Part shown: positions 17,687-25,855 of the stretch, one piece after another
Layout of the letters: each line of letters begins with the position of its first letter
How positions within the stretch are numbered: the first letter of the stretch is position 1
Source of the DNA: Archangium gephyra
GTDB lineage: Bacteria; Myxococcota; Myxococcia; Myxococcales; Myxococcaceae
Length of the DNA: 64,000 bases
Reading direction: 5' to 3'
Assembly: GCA_003243425.1 (NCBI GenBank)
Contig: QFQP01000005.1
Location: forward strand, 62,001-126,000
Translations under genes and position numbers: made by a program
Notes under the pieces: model-generated
Database searches by the model: none
The model's input: the letters and a program-made list of their open reading frames with translations, nothing else
Told to the model about the DNA's origin: nothing

Positions 17687-18721
17687 TCACCCTTCGAGCA
17701 GCGCGTGCACCTTCGGCATCACCTTGCCGCCGAGGAGCTCGATGCTCCGCATGAGCAGCGCGTGCGGCATCGGGCCGTTCGAGTACTTCAAGTCGAAACG
17801 GTCGAGCGAGAGCGTCTTCACGGTCTCGGCGATCTTCGTGGCCACGGTGTCGGGGCTGCCGACGAACAACGCACCACGCGGGCCGGCTTCGGCGTCGAAC
17901 TGCGCGCGCGTCGGCGGAGGCCAGCCGCGCTCTCGGCCGATCTTCGCGCGCAGCGCCAGGTAGTGCGGCCACAGCTCTTCTCTTGCCCGTTCGTCGGTGT
18001 CGGCGACGTGACCGGGCACGTGCACGCCGACCTTGCCCATGGGTTTGCCCATTTCGATCAGCGCCTGTTTGTAGAGGTCGACGAAGCCGCGGAAGCGCGC
18101 AGGTTCGCCTCCGATGATGGCGAGCATCAGGTCGAAGCCGTAGTGCGCGGCGCGCACGACTGACTCCGGCGTGCCACCGACACCAATCCACGTGCGCAGC
18201 AGCCCGTTCTCGACGGGCAGATAGACCTCGATGCCCGGCACCGGAGGCCGGGTGCTGCCCTGCCACTCGACGCGGCCACCGGCGCGCACCTTCGAGTAGA
18301 GTTCGAGCTTCTCTTCGAACAGCAGCTCGTACTTGCGCAGGTCGAAGCCGAACAACGGGAACGACTCGGTGAACGAGCCGCGGCCAAGAATCACTTCGGC
18401 GCGGCCGCGAGAAACGGCGTCGAGCGTCGAGAAGCGTTGAAAGACGCGAATGGGATCATCGGAGCTGAGCACGGTGACCGCAGAGCCCAAATGAATGCGT
18501 TCGGTCTTCGCGGCGATGGCGGCGAGCACGACTTCGGGTGCGGAAATCGAGAAGTCGTCGCGGTGGTGCTCACCCACGCCAAAGAAGTGCAGGCCGAGCT
18601 TGTCTGCGAGCACCGCCTCGTCGACGAGGTTGCGGATGACGTCGGCGTGATGAACCAGCTTGCCGTCGCTGCCGAGCGTGCGGTCGCCGAAGGTGTCGAG
18701 GCCGATTTCGAGGGTCGCCAT
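17687..18721 (-). CDS. LLM-class flavin-dependent oxidoreductase
   Basis: A 344-aa luciferase-like monooxygenase-family protein. Motifs: L-G-L-H-F-F-G-V-G-E-H-H-R-D-D-F near residue 43, I-H-L-G-S-A-V-T-V-L-S-S-D-D-P-I-R-V-F-Q near 75 and R-A-E-V-I-L-G-R-G-S near 107. These belong to the TIM-barrel group using reduced FMN or F420. The close resemblance is to the Atu2307/SP_0267-type LLM subfamily, whose substrate is unknown. Start ATG 18721. It is divergent from a lipoprotein gene and 34 bp upstream of ettA on the same strand. Confidence 0.85.
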   Translation of the reverse strand: MATLEIGLDTFGDRTLGSDGKLVHHADVIRNLVDEAVLADKLGLHFFGVGEHHRDDFSISAPEVVLAAIAAKTERIHLGSAVTVLSSDDPIRVFQRFSTLDAVSRGRAEVILGRGSFTESFPLFGFDLRKYELLFEEKLELYSKVRAGGRVEWQGSTRPPVPGIEVYLPVENGLLRTWIGVGGTPESVVRAAHYGFDLMLAIIGGEPARFRGFVDLYKQALIEMGKPMGKVGVHVPGHVADTDERAREELWPHYLALRAKIGRERGWPPPTRAQFDAEAGPRGALFVGSPDTVATKIAETVKTLSLDRFDLKYSNGPMPHALLMRSIELLGGKVMPKVHALLEG

Positions 18722-18757
18722 GTGGAGCGGCCATAACGCGAAGTATGGTCCCGCGCC

Positions 18758-19282
18758 GTGCGCTCCTCTCTCATCGGTCTGCTGTGTCTCGCGGCGTGTG
18801 GTCGCAGTGAGCTCGTCGAAGGCGAGTTTCCCGACGCGTCGGTGGTGATGCCGCCTCCGCAGATGGTGACGGCGCCGAAGCCGACGCAGGTGTTCGCGAA
18901 CGCGCAGTGCCCCGAAGCCGCGACCGTCGACGCCTTGAAGCCCGGCGCTGACGAGCGTGTGTTCGCCGTCGAGTTCCGCGCCCAGGAAGAATGCAGTGGC
19001 GCCGGTGGTGACTGGTTCATCGGTCGTGAGTTGGCGGGGCCGCGACAGGTGGCGTTTGGAAATCACGCGTGCTGGTTCATGCCGCAGGAGTTCCGCAGCG
19101 GGATGGCCCGCCGCTTCGGGGTGGTGCGGGTGAATCTCAGAGCGGTGACGAAGCAGGTGCCGGAAGGCTGGTGTCTGGAGTCGCTCGAGGGAAACACGGC
19201 GCGCACTGACGTGAACGTCCTCGCGTTCGGGGTGTACGCGAGTGAGGCCGATGCGAAGGCCGCCGCGCAGGCGCTGCGATGA
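18758..19282 (+). CDS. Lipoprotein of unknown function
   Basis: A 174-aa predicted lipoprotein: M-R-S-S-L-I-G-L-L-C-L-A-A-C with the anchored Cys at residue 14. A Pro-rich spacer (about 30-45) precedes a compact domain with five or more cysteines and aromatic residues. No family is recognised. Start is a GTG at 18758. It is divergent from the LLM oxidoreductase gene (36 bp gap) and is followed by a 460-bp gene-free stretch. Confidence 0.6.
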   Translation: MRSSLIGLLCLAACGRSELVEGEFPDASVVMPPPQMVTAPKPTQVFANAQCPEAATVDALKPGADERVFAVEFRAQEECSGAGGDWFIGRELAGPRQVAFGNHACWFMPQEFRSGMARRFGVVRVNLRAVTKQVPEGWCLESLEGNTARTDVNVLAFGVYASEADAKAAAQALR

Positions 19283-19378
19283 AGTGGACTGAGGGCTGAT
19301 CAGGGAGGCGGTGGGTTGGTGTCCATGACCGTGCACGTCCCCATCGGCACCTCGGCCTCTCACAATTGGTGACGCGCT

Positions 19379-19414
19379 TCACGCACGCTTCGTGATGGGT
19401 CTTTCAGAAATGGC
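19379..19414 (+). repeat. Left arm of a 36-bp perfect inverted repeat
   Basis: The 36 bases here are the exact reverse complement of 19627-19662. The arms enclose 212 bp, giving a 284-bp element. Just inside the arms both sides also carry TTGACGCG-like stretches in inverted order, so weaker symmetry continues inward. No transposase and no clear target duplication is visible. Candidate non-autonomous element (MITE-like) or a structured RNA gene. Confidence 0.85.
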
Positions 19415-19626
19415 CCCGTTCTTGACGCGGTGAACTGCGTCATCGACGCGCCTGATCTCGATCACTTGCGAGCGCGACCGCCGGGCGCTGCCTCGTGAAA
19501 GAGCGCGCTCACGTATCTGTCAGACACGTGGGCGCGACCCGCGTCGACCCGACCCCTGCTCTCTCATGACGCAAGTTGCTGTTCTCGCTGCGGGTGTGAC
19601 CGCGTCACGAGCGCGTCAAAGCGCGT

Positions 19627-19662
19627 GCCATTTCTGAAAGACCCATCACGAAGCGTGCGTGA
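19627..19662 (-). repeat. Right arm of the 36-bp perfect inverted repeat
   Basis: Exact reverse complement of 19379-19414. The outer boundary is followed by GCGCC, and the left arm is preceded by GCGCT, which is not a clean target-site duplication. Confidence 0.85.
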
Positions 19663-19742
19663 GCGCCGCGACGAGAACTCACGAAGTGCCGCTGCCGTGC
19701 GGATCAACGCGATGCGCTGGGCGACGTCGACGACCCCCCCGT

Positions 19743-20639
19743 TCAAGAGCTGATCTGCTGCACCAGCGGGGTCAACGCGTCGACCAACCACGTCATCACC
19801 ACCCGCACCCGCTTCGGCACCGAGCGACCGTGCGTGTGCAGCACGGAGATCGGCGCAGGGCGCGCGACGAATTCTGGCAACACCTCGACCAGCTTGTCTG
19901 CATGCCGCTCGATGCCGTGCCGCGGAATCTGCGCGATGCCCAGCCCCGCGACACACGCCGCCTCGTAGGCTTCGAAGTTGTCCACGGTGATCACACTTCG
20001 CATCGGCACCTCGCGGTACTGCGCACCATCCCGGTACTCGAAGTTCGCCACCTGATCCGCCGCGTAGTGCACGACCACGTGACTGCGCAGATCTTCCAAC
20101 GTCTTCGGCATGCCGTACTGCCGCAGGTACGTCGGGCTCGCACAGTTCATCATCGTGCTCTCGCCGATGCGCCGCCCCACGAGCGTCTCGTCGTTCACCA
20201 CGCCGATTCGCAACACGAGGTCGAACCCTTCTCGCTTCGCCGACGCGATGCGGTCACTCGCGCAGATCTCCACCTGCAACTCCGGGTGCAGCGCCATCAA
20301 CTGCGGCAACCGCGGAATCACGAAGTCCGTCGCCACCATCACCGGCAACTCCATGCGCACCCGCCCCCGAATCGCGCGGCTCGTCTGGAACAACGTCCCC
20401 ACCTCCTCCGCGTGCGACAACAACCCCGGCGCCAGCTTGAGCAGGTGTTCCCCCTCCGGCGTCAGGTGCACCACGCGCGTCGACCGCTGAAACAGCTGCG
20501 TGCCCAGCTGCGCTTCCAACCGCTGCACGTGCGCTGACGAACGCGCTTTCGGCATTCCCAGCTGCTGCGCGGCGGCGGTGAAGCTCCGTTGTTCGGCCAC
20601 CCGCACGAAGACCTGCAGCGATTCGAGGTCGAGGCTCAT
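19743..20639 (-). CDS. LysR-type transcriptional regulator
   Basis: A 298-aa LysR regulator. The HTH covers about residues 1-60: L-E-S-L-Q-V-F-V-R-V-A-E-Q-R-S-F-T-A-A-A-Q-Q-L-G, then R-L-E-A-Q-L-G-T-Q-L-F-Q-R-S-T-R. The C-terminal co-inducer domain has F-D-L-V-L-R-I-G and A-C-V-A-G-L-G-I-A-Q-I-P. It is divergent from an SDR gene, its likely target. A TGTCTG-N7-CAGACA dyad begins at the base next to its ATG and an 18-bp palindrome lies nearer the SDR. Confidence 0.92.
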   Translation of the reverse strand: MSLDLESLQVFVRVAEQRSFTAAAQQLGMPKARSSAHVQRLEAQLGTQLFQRSTRVVHLTPEGEHLLKLAPGLLSHAEEVGTLFQTSRAIRGRVRMELPVMVATDFVIPRLPQLMALHPELQVEICASDRIASAKREGFDLVLRIGVVNDETLVGRRIGESTMMNCASPTYLRQYGMPKTLEDLRSHVVVHYAADQVANFEYRDGAQYREVPMRSVITVDNFEAYEAACVAGLGIAQIPRHGIERHADKLVEVLPEFVARPAPISVLHTHGRSVPKRVRVVMTWLVDALTPLVQQISS

Positions 20640-20658
20640 TGTCTGTTTCTATCAGACA
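20640..20658. promoter_or_regulatory. TGTCTG-N7-CAGACA dyad next to the LysR start
   Basis: Perfect 6-bp arms with a 7-bp spacer, directly abutting the LysR start codon. With one mismatch the arms extend to 9 bp. Position fits an autoregulatory LysR site; inferred. Confidence 0.45.
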
Positions 20659-20702
20659 GTGTGTCGCCGCGCACGGTGTGGCCGACCCGGCGGGCCCGCC
20701 GT

Positions 20703-20720
20703 AGTTCATGAGCATGAACT
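20703..20720. promoter_or_regulatory. 18-bp palindrome upstream of the SDR gene
   Basis: AGTTCATGAGCATGAACT has perfect 8-bp arms around a 2-bp centre and contains the LysR-typical T-N11-A spacing. It ends 14 bp before the SDR ATG, so it also overlaps the probable core promoter or leader. Likely regulator site for the divergent LysR protein. Confidence 0.5.
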
Positions 20721-20734
20721 GAAACACTTCGCAC

Positions 20735-21616
20735 ATGCCCTCGCAGCAAGGTCGCCTCGCAGTCGTCACCGGTACGGGAGGGCTGGGCTTCGAAGACGCG
20801 CTCGCGCTCAGCCGCGCCGGAGCCGAGGTCATCATCGCCGGCCGCAATGCCGCCAAAGGCGCGGAGGCCGTCGACAAGGTGCGCGCGCAGGTACCGGACG
20901 CGAAGGTGCGCTTCGAAGCCGTCGACCTCGCCAGCCTGCAGTCGGTGCACGGGTTCTGCGAACGGCTGCTCAACCAGGGAAAGAAGCTCGACGTGCTGAT
21001 CAACAACGCCGCGGTGATGACGCCGCCGAAGCGTGAAGTGACCGCCGACGGTCACGAACTGCAGTTCGGCACCAACCACCTCGGTCACTTCGCGCTCACC
21101 GCGGGCCTGCTGCCCTTGCTCGACGGCGCTCGCGTCATCTCGCTCTCGAGCGTCGCCGCGCGTGAAGGTCACCTCGACTTCGACGACTTGAACGCCGAGC
21201 GCAGCTACACGCCCATGAAGGCCTACGGTCAGTCGAAGATGGCCTGCCTCATGTTCGCCTTCGAGCTCCAGCGGAGAAGCGTCGCCAACGGCTGGGGCAT
21301 CACCAGCATCGCCGCGCATCCGGGCGTCTCGCGCACCGACCTGCTCCACAACGCGCCGGGAAAGACGAGCATGGCCGGGCTCGCGCGCTCGTATCTGTGG
21401 TTCCTCTTTCAGCCCGCGGCGCAGGGCGCGTTGCCGACCCTGTTCGCTGCCACCGCGAAGGAAGCGAAGCCCGGCGCGTATTACGGCCCCGACAAGCTGA
21501 GCGAGACGCGCGGCTACCCGGCGCTCTCGAAGGTGCCGAAGCAGGCGCTGGACGAAGCGAACGCTGCGCGGCTGTGGACCGAGTCAGAGCGGCTGAGCGG
21601 AGTGACCTTCCGATGA
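20735..21616 (+). CDS. Short-chain dehydrogenase/reductase
   Basis: A 293-aa SDR of the retinol-dehydrogenase-like type. Cofactor motif T-G-T-G-G-L-G at 13-19 (slightly unusual, as the common form is T-G-x-x-x-G-x-G), N-N-A-A-V at about 89, the S-S-V-A-A-R serine block and the catalytic Y-G-Q-S-K near residue 168. It should oxidise or reduce an alcohol/carbonyl with NAD(P). Substrate unknown. It is divergent from the LysR gene. Its stop overlaps the ATG of the next gene (ATGA). Confidence 0.88.
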   Translation: MPSQQGRLAVVTGTGGLGFEDALALSRAGAEVIIAGRNAAKGAEAVDKVRAQVPDAKVRFEAVDLASLQSVHGFCERLLNQGKKLDVLINNAAVMTPPKREVTADGHELQFGTNHLGHFALTAGLLPLLDGARVISLSSVAAREGHLDFDDLNAERSYTPMKAYGQSKMACLMFAFELQRRSVANGWGITSIAAHPGVSRTDLLHNAPGKTSMAGLARSYLWFLFQPAAQGALPTLFAATAKEAKPGAYYGPDKLSETRGYPALSKVPKQALDEANAARLWTESERLSGVTFR

Positions 21617-21993
21617 TCAACACCTGGCTGTCGTATGGCGCGTAGGGCTTCCTCACGCTCACCGGCACGCTGCACTTCATCGCCGACGTCGTGTCTCAGA
21701 AGCTGCGCGGCGTTCGCGCACCGAGCCCCGAGACCACGCTGTATTACGGCCTCAACACCTGCTTCTCGATCGGGCAGGTCGCGCTCGGCGCCGTCGGTGT
21801 CTGGCTGCTGATCAGAGCACCGGAGCTCGTGAGGTCTGCGCCGATGACCGTCATCACCCTCCTGGCCGGGCTCGCGTGGCTCGCCGTGACCTTCCTCTTC
21901 ATCGAGTACCGCGAGCCGAAGATCGCCGTGTCGGTGTTCCTCGCGCTGTTCGTCGCCAGCCTCGCCAGTCGCCTGCTCGGCGCTTCCGACTAA
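21613..21993 (+). pseudogene. Small membrane protein gene interrupted by an in-frame TAG
   Basis: The frame begins with an ATG overlapping the SDR stop (ATGA) and reads M-I-N-T-W-L-S-Y-G-A, then TAG at 21643-21645. It then continues open as G-F-L-T-L-T-G-T-L-H-F-I-A-D-V-V-S-Q and a further 100 residues with three membrane helices. The whole looks like one four-helix protein of about 126 aa. A single base change from TTG or TGG would give TAG. A rescue start exists at the GTG at 21691, which would give a 100-aa product lacking the first helix. Family not firmly recognised; it resembles small DoxX-like membrane proteins paired with SDRs. Confidence 0.6.
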
Positions 21994-22004
21994 GAAGCAG
22001 CGCC

Positions 22005-22418
22005 ATGCGCCTGCTCCTCGTTGCGTGCCTGCTCTCGGGCTGTCTGACCTCCGAAGTCGAACCGCAGGTCACCATCACCCAGGGCCTCTACGGTCAGCTC
22101 ACTGAGCGCTGCGAGGGCGCCGATTGTCTGGGCAGACCGCGCGTGGGCGCCCACGTCGGCTGGTTCGCCACGAGCCCGTTCACCGACCTGCCCGACGGCG
22201 GTTCACCCGAGCCGCTGCAGGCCCTGCGCTCGAAGACCAACGGCTTCTACGAGCTCAACCTCGAGGCGGCCACGAAGGGCTACCTCGCCATCGGCGTCGA
22301 CCGGCCAGGTCGCATCTACTGGTTCGCGGCGACCGCGACCTCGGTTCCGCGTGGGCTCGGCCGCATCGACTGGCAGGCCGGCCCCGGCGAAGAAGGCACG
22401 TGGAACGACGTGCAGTAG
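22005..22418 (+). CDS. Lipoprotein of unknown function
   Basis: A 137-aa predicted lipoprotein with lipobox L-L-S-G-C (Cys about 13). The mature part has a C-x5-C pair near residues 35-41 and a beta-rich domain ending in W-Q-A-G-P-G-E-E-G-T-W. It resembles a small carboxypeptidase-regulatory-like or transthyretin-like fold (F-Y-E-L-N-L-x-x-x-T-K-G-Y-L-A-I-G-V), but this is a weak match. It follows the interrupted membrane gene by 11 bp and may be cotranscribed. Confidence 0.6.
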   Translation: MRLLLVACLLSGCLTSEVEPQVTITQGLYGQLTERCEGADCLGRPRVGAHVGWFATSPFTDLPDGGSPEPLQALRSKTNGFYELNLEAATKGYLAIGVDRPGRIYWFAATATSVPRGLGRIDWQAGPGEEGTWNDVQ

Positions 22419-22518
22419 CTGATCAGCCCTGCGCGCGTTACCGCGGGACGACCTCCGACGGCGAACGCAAGTATCCAGATTTTCTGTGGGGCTTCCGTAA
22501 CGGTCGGCTCTCAGATTA

Positions 22519-22531
22519 GGAGCGTCGCTCC
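22519..22531 (+). promoter_or_regulatory. Hairpin covering the ribosome site of the PAQR gene
   Basis: GGAGCGTCGCTCC forms a 5-bp GC stem with a 3-nt loop one base before the GTG start at 22533. The AGGAG ribosome site forms its left arm, so the site could be masked. Short stem, so this is tentative. Confidence 0.3.
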
Positions 22532-22532
22532 C

Positions 22533-23201
22533 GTGACTTCGACGCTTCCCCCCGCCGTTGTTCGCCTCGACCAGAAAGTGAAGCCGAAGTACCGCGGCAG
22601 CTCGCACGCCTGGGGCTTCGTGGTCTCGCTGGCGGGCATCTGGGCGATGGCGGTGGCGCCGGTGACGGGTTGGCGCTTCGTGGCGGGCGTCATCTACGCG
22701 GTCAGCCTGTCGCTGATGCTGGGGCTCTCGGCGCTCTATCACCGGCCCATGTGGAGCCACGCCGCGCGCAGCCGGCTTCGCATGGCTGACCACGTCGGCG
22801 TCTTCGTGCTCATCGCCGGGAGCTACACGCCGCTGGCCGCGCTCGTCTCTCCCAACACGTGGACGTGGGGGCTCGTCGGCATGTGGGCCGGCAACTTGGG
22901 CGGCATCGTGTACTCGACGCTGAACAACTACGGGCCGCGCTGGGTTCGCGCCGGGCTCTACGTGGTGCTCGGGTTGTGCGCGCTGCCGATGCTGCTCTCG
23001 CTGCCGCCGTTGCTGGGCTGGGGCCGCATCTCGGTGATGCTGATTTCTTCGGCCATCTACATTCTGGGTGCGGTGGTCTACGCGCGCCGCTGGCCGAACC
23101 CCAACCCGGCCGTCTTCGGGTACCACGAGGTGATGCACCTCATGGTGCTGGTCTGCGCGGCGATGCAGTTCGGCGTGCTGTGGACCGTGCAGCAGGGCTG
23201 A
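22533..23201 (+). CDS. Hemolysin III / PAQR-family membrane protein
   Basis: A 222-aa protein with seven membrane segments. Family motifs: S-x-L-Y-H-R-P near residue 66, D-H-V-G-V-F-V-L-I-A-G-S-Y-T-P near 87, and the C-terminal F-G-Y-H-E-V-M-H. The three histidines and the Asp match the metal site of HlyIII/PAQR proteins, which may act as lipid hydrolases or in membrane homeostasis. Length is normal. The start is a GTG. The stop lies in TGATCA. Confidence 0.88.
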   Translation: MTSTLPPAVVRLDQKVKPKYRGSSHAWGFVVSLAGIWAMAVAPVTGWRFVAGVIYAVSLSLMLGLSALYHRPMWSHAARSRLRMADHVGVFVLIAGSYTPLAALVSPNTWTWGLVGMWAGNLGGIVYSTLNNYGPRWVRAGLYVVLGLCALPMLLSLPPLLGWGRISVMLISSAIYILGAVVYARRWPNPNPAVFGYHEVMHLMVLVCAAMQFGVLWTVQQG

Positions 23202-23246
23202 TCAGCTCGGCGCGAGGTCCCGCTTCACGCTCCGGGTGATGCGTCG

Positions 23247-25805
23247 TCACCGCGCCGGCGCTCCGAACAACCGCCACTGACTCCAGCTCTCGTCGTGCGC
23301 GGCGTCGGCTTCCTTCACCGCGAGCCGGAAGGCCTCCGTGGGGGCCTCGAGCCCACCGAGCCGGTAGAAGCGCTCCACGAAGCGGCGGGCGTCTTCGTCT
23401 TTCACTTCGACGGTGGTGGCGAGCACGTGACGCGCACCGGCCGCGAGGAACCCTTCTGCGAGGCCGATGCCGTCGAGCGGCCGCCCGGTCTCACACCCGC
23501 TCAACACCACCAACCCCGGTGACGGTCGCCGCGCGAGCAACAACTCGAAGTCGAGCGACTGGCCCTTCGCGAGGTCCAACCGCGCTTCCCAGGGCGCGCC
23601 AGCCGACACCCGGCCGTGCCCTGCAAAGTGCAGCAGCGGCCGTGAAGACCACCGCGCGGTGATGGCGTCGAGCGTGGCCGCGTCACCCTCGAGCAGCTCG
23701 CCGTTCAACTGCTTCGACAGCGCGCGCGCCTCGTCACGCGCGGCCGGGAGGTCACGGCGTGGATCTCCGATGACGAGCGGCGCGCCCTGCACCGGCGCCC
23801 AGGGCTGCGTGAGCCACGCCGCGCTGGGCACGAAGGTCACCGACGCGTGCTCGAGCAACGCGCGCAAGGACGACGCTGACAGGCGCCCCGCCGGGTCGAC
23901 GACGACGAGCGAACGAAGCGGCGATTTCGTGAGCTGCCCTGCGTCACGCCCGCACGTCACCGGGCCCCCGCCACGAACGAAGAACGCGAGGTCATCGAAG
24001 AACTCGAGCAGCGCTTCGTCGCGCGCGAGCGACGACGGCTCGAAGGCGGGGCGCGTCGGCAGCGGCGCTTGCGCGTCGAGCGACGCCGCCAGCCGCGTGG
24101 CTTCGTCACTCAACGCCGCGTAGCGCGCGGCGCGACGCTCCTTCCACGCCTCGAGCTCCTTCACCGACGCGAGTGACGGCGCCACGTCTGCCAGGAGCGC
24201 CTCTCGCTCGTTCGACCACCGCTCTTCTGCGGCCTCGAACGCTTCGCGCGCCTTCGGAGGCAACTGCGCGAGGCGCACGCGACGGTCGGCCTCGAAGCTC
24301 CGCGCCAGCGAGGCCTGGGCGTCGTCAGCCAGTCGCCACGCGAGGTCACACTTGCCGGCCTTCACGAAGGCACGCACCGCGTCGGCGATGGCGGTGCGGC
24401 GGTCCTGAAGAAACGACACCCGCTCTCGAGGGTCTCCGAAGCCACGCGCCTGCGACGACAACGAGCGTCTCGCCTCGGCCAGGGCCCGCGTCGCCTCGAC
24501 GGCGTTGCCCTGAAGCAGCCAGGCTTCGGCCAGCCCGAGCTGCGCGCGCCACGACGACTCGGGCACCCGCTCCGCGTCGAGCGGGTCTCCCGTCATTCTC
24601 TGAAAAGCGCGCACCGCCGCCGCGCCGTCTGACGACGCGAGCGCCAGCCGACCGTCGAGCCAGTCGAGGAACACGGCCTCCACGGTCTGCGCGCCATCGG
24701 CCAGCGCCCGCGCCTTCTGCAGCGCCGCCTGCGACGCGGCCAGCCTGCCTTCGAACAACTCGAGCCACGCGAGGTTCGACGCGTAGTTCGACGCGTCGAG
24801 GCGCGCGCCCGCGGTCTCGGCTTCGGTCACCTGACGCGTGAGCTCTTCGCGGAGCGACGGTACGTCGACGCCCGCGAGGCCCCGGGTGTGCGCGCGCAGC
24901 CGCACCCACGTGACGTTGCTGCGCACGCCTCGCGCGTCGGCGAGGCCGGCCGTCGACCCCTTCTCGGCCTCGGCCGCGAGCTTCAACGCCTCTGCGTGGC
25001 GGCCTGCTTCCGACGACACCACCGCGAGGTACGCGCGCGCCGCCGTCGCTTCGCCCGGCACCCCTGCCGTCTCTGCCTCCAGCGCCGATTGCTGCAACAC
25101 GGCCGTCGCTTCACGCAGCTGCCCCGAGCCCGCGAAGAAGAGCCCCTGTTGATAGTGGAGCCGCGCCGCCGTCAGCGGGTCGGGGCGCTGCTCGAGCGCG
25201 CGCTGCACCCGGCTGATGAGCGCCGGCACCTGGCCGTACTGACGCGCCCGACGCGCCCAGTAGATGGCCGCGAGCCGCCGGTTGACGGCCTCGGTGAAGA
25301 AGCCGCGTGCTTCGGCGCCTTCGGCGCACCGCGCGTGCGCTTCGGAGCGCTCACCGACAGGCACGGCGCGCGCCACGCCCAGGCACGCCCATGGCCAGTC
25401 CTCCGGCGCGACGCCTTCGAGCGCTGCGCGCGTGCTCTCGAGGTTGACGCGCGCCCTCGCCGCGAACGAATCGGCCAGCTTCGAGACCGAAGTTCTGAAC
25501 CCGAGCTGCACGATGCGCGTCGCTCCGTCGCGCCGCAGCGTCAGGGCATACAGACCGTCGGCGGGCCTCGAGAAGACGACGCCGCCGTCGACCACGCTGG
25601 TGACCTCGGCCGCGGGTGACCAGCTGAAGGTCGTCGCGTCGGTGATGAGCCGCGGCGCGTCGGGAGCGTCGAACCAGTAGCGCTCACCGCCATCGACACC
25701 CTGCACCGCGCTCGCCCCCAGCACCTGCACCTCGAGGAGCGGCGCTTCCCGCCGGCACCCGGCGGCACACAGCAGCAGCAGCCCGCACGACGCGCCACGC
25801 AGCAC
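23247..25805 (-). CDS. Lipoprotein with TPR-like repeats and a C-terminal CHAT (caspase-like) protease domain
   Basis: An 852-aa protein. N-terminal lipoprotein signal (M-L-R-G-A-S-C-G-L-L-L-L-C-A-A-G-C; anchored Cys about 17), a beta-rich part (about 25-110), then a long helical TPR-like region (about 130-560). The CHAT domain spans about 600-852 with the probable dyad in L-H-F-A-G-H-G (His about 730) and V-V-L-S-G-C-E-T-G (Cys about 771), and ends in the typical W-S-Q-W-R-L-F-G. CHAT proteins are caspase/separase-related proteases. A lipid anchor would put it outside the cytoplasm, which is uncommon. It is the third gene after an anti-sigma-like gene and an ECF sigma gene (50-bp gap). The start is a GTG. 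Confidence 0.85.
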   Translation of the reverse strand: MLRGASCGLLLLCAAGCRREAPLLEVQVLGASAVQGVDGGERYWFDAPDAPRLITDATTFSWSPAAEVTSVVDGGVVFSRPADGLYALTLRRDGATRIVQLGFRTSVSKLADSFAARARVNLESTRAALEGVAPEDWPWACLGVARAVPVGERSEAHARCAEGAEARGFFTEAVNRRLAAIYWARRARQYGQVPALISRVQRALEQRPDPLTAARLHYQQGLFFAGSGQLREATAVLQQSALEAETAGVPGEATAARAYLAVVSSEAGRHAEALKLAAEAEKGSTAGLADARGVRSNVTWVRLRAHTRGLAGVDVPSLREELTRQVTEAETAGARLDASNYASNLAWLELFEGRLAASQAALQKARALADGAQTVEAVFLDWLDGRLALASSDGAAAVRAFQRMTGDPLDAERVPESSWRAQLGLAEAWLLQGNAVEATRALAEARRSLSSQARGFGDPRERVSFLQDRRTAIADAVRAFVKAGKCDLAWRLADDAQASLARSFEADRRVRLAQLPPKAREAFEAAEERWSNEREALLADVAPSLASVKELEAWKERRAARYAALSDEATRLAASLDAQAPLPTRPAFEPSSLARDEALLEFFDDLAFFVRGGGPVTCGRDAGQLTKSPLRSLVVVDPAGRLSASSLRALLEHASVTFVPSAAWLTQPWAPVQGAPLVIGDPRRDLPAARDEARALSKQLNGELLEGDAATLDAITARWSSRPLLHFAGHGRVSAGAPWEARLDLAKGQSLDFELLLARRPSPGLVVLSGCETGRPLDGIGLAEGFLAAGARHVLATTVEVKDEDARRFVERFYRLGGLEAPTEAFRLAVKEADAAHDESWSQWRLFGAPAR

Positions 25806-25855
25806 GCGGCGTTCCTAGCAGGCTCGCGAAGCCGCACCGCAGAACCTCGGGGGCG

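Larger units (their letters stand above)
19283..19742. other. Gene-free 460-bp stretch holding a long inverted repeat
   Basis: No convincing coding frame is present between the lipoprotein stop and the LysR stop. The stretch holds two 36-bp perfectly complementary arms at 19379-19414 and 19627-19662. Inside is a short CACGT / ACGTG dyad around 19510-19530. Reading frames crossing the region have Arg-rich composition typical of shadows. Confidence 0.7.

Noticed and set aside
19564..19956. 130-aa minus-strand frame partly under the inverted repeat
   Set aside because: It runs from inside the LysR gene through the repeat; no family, no ribosome site.
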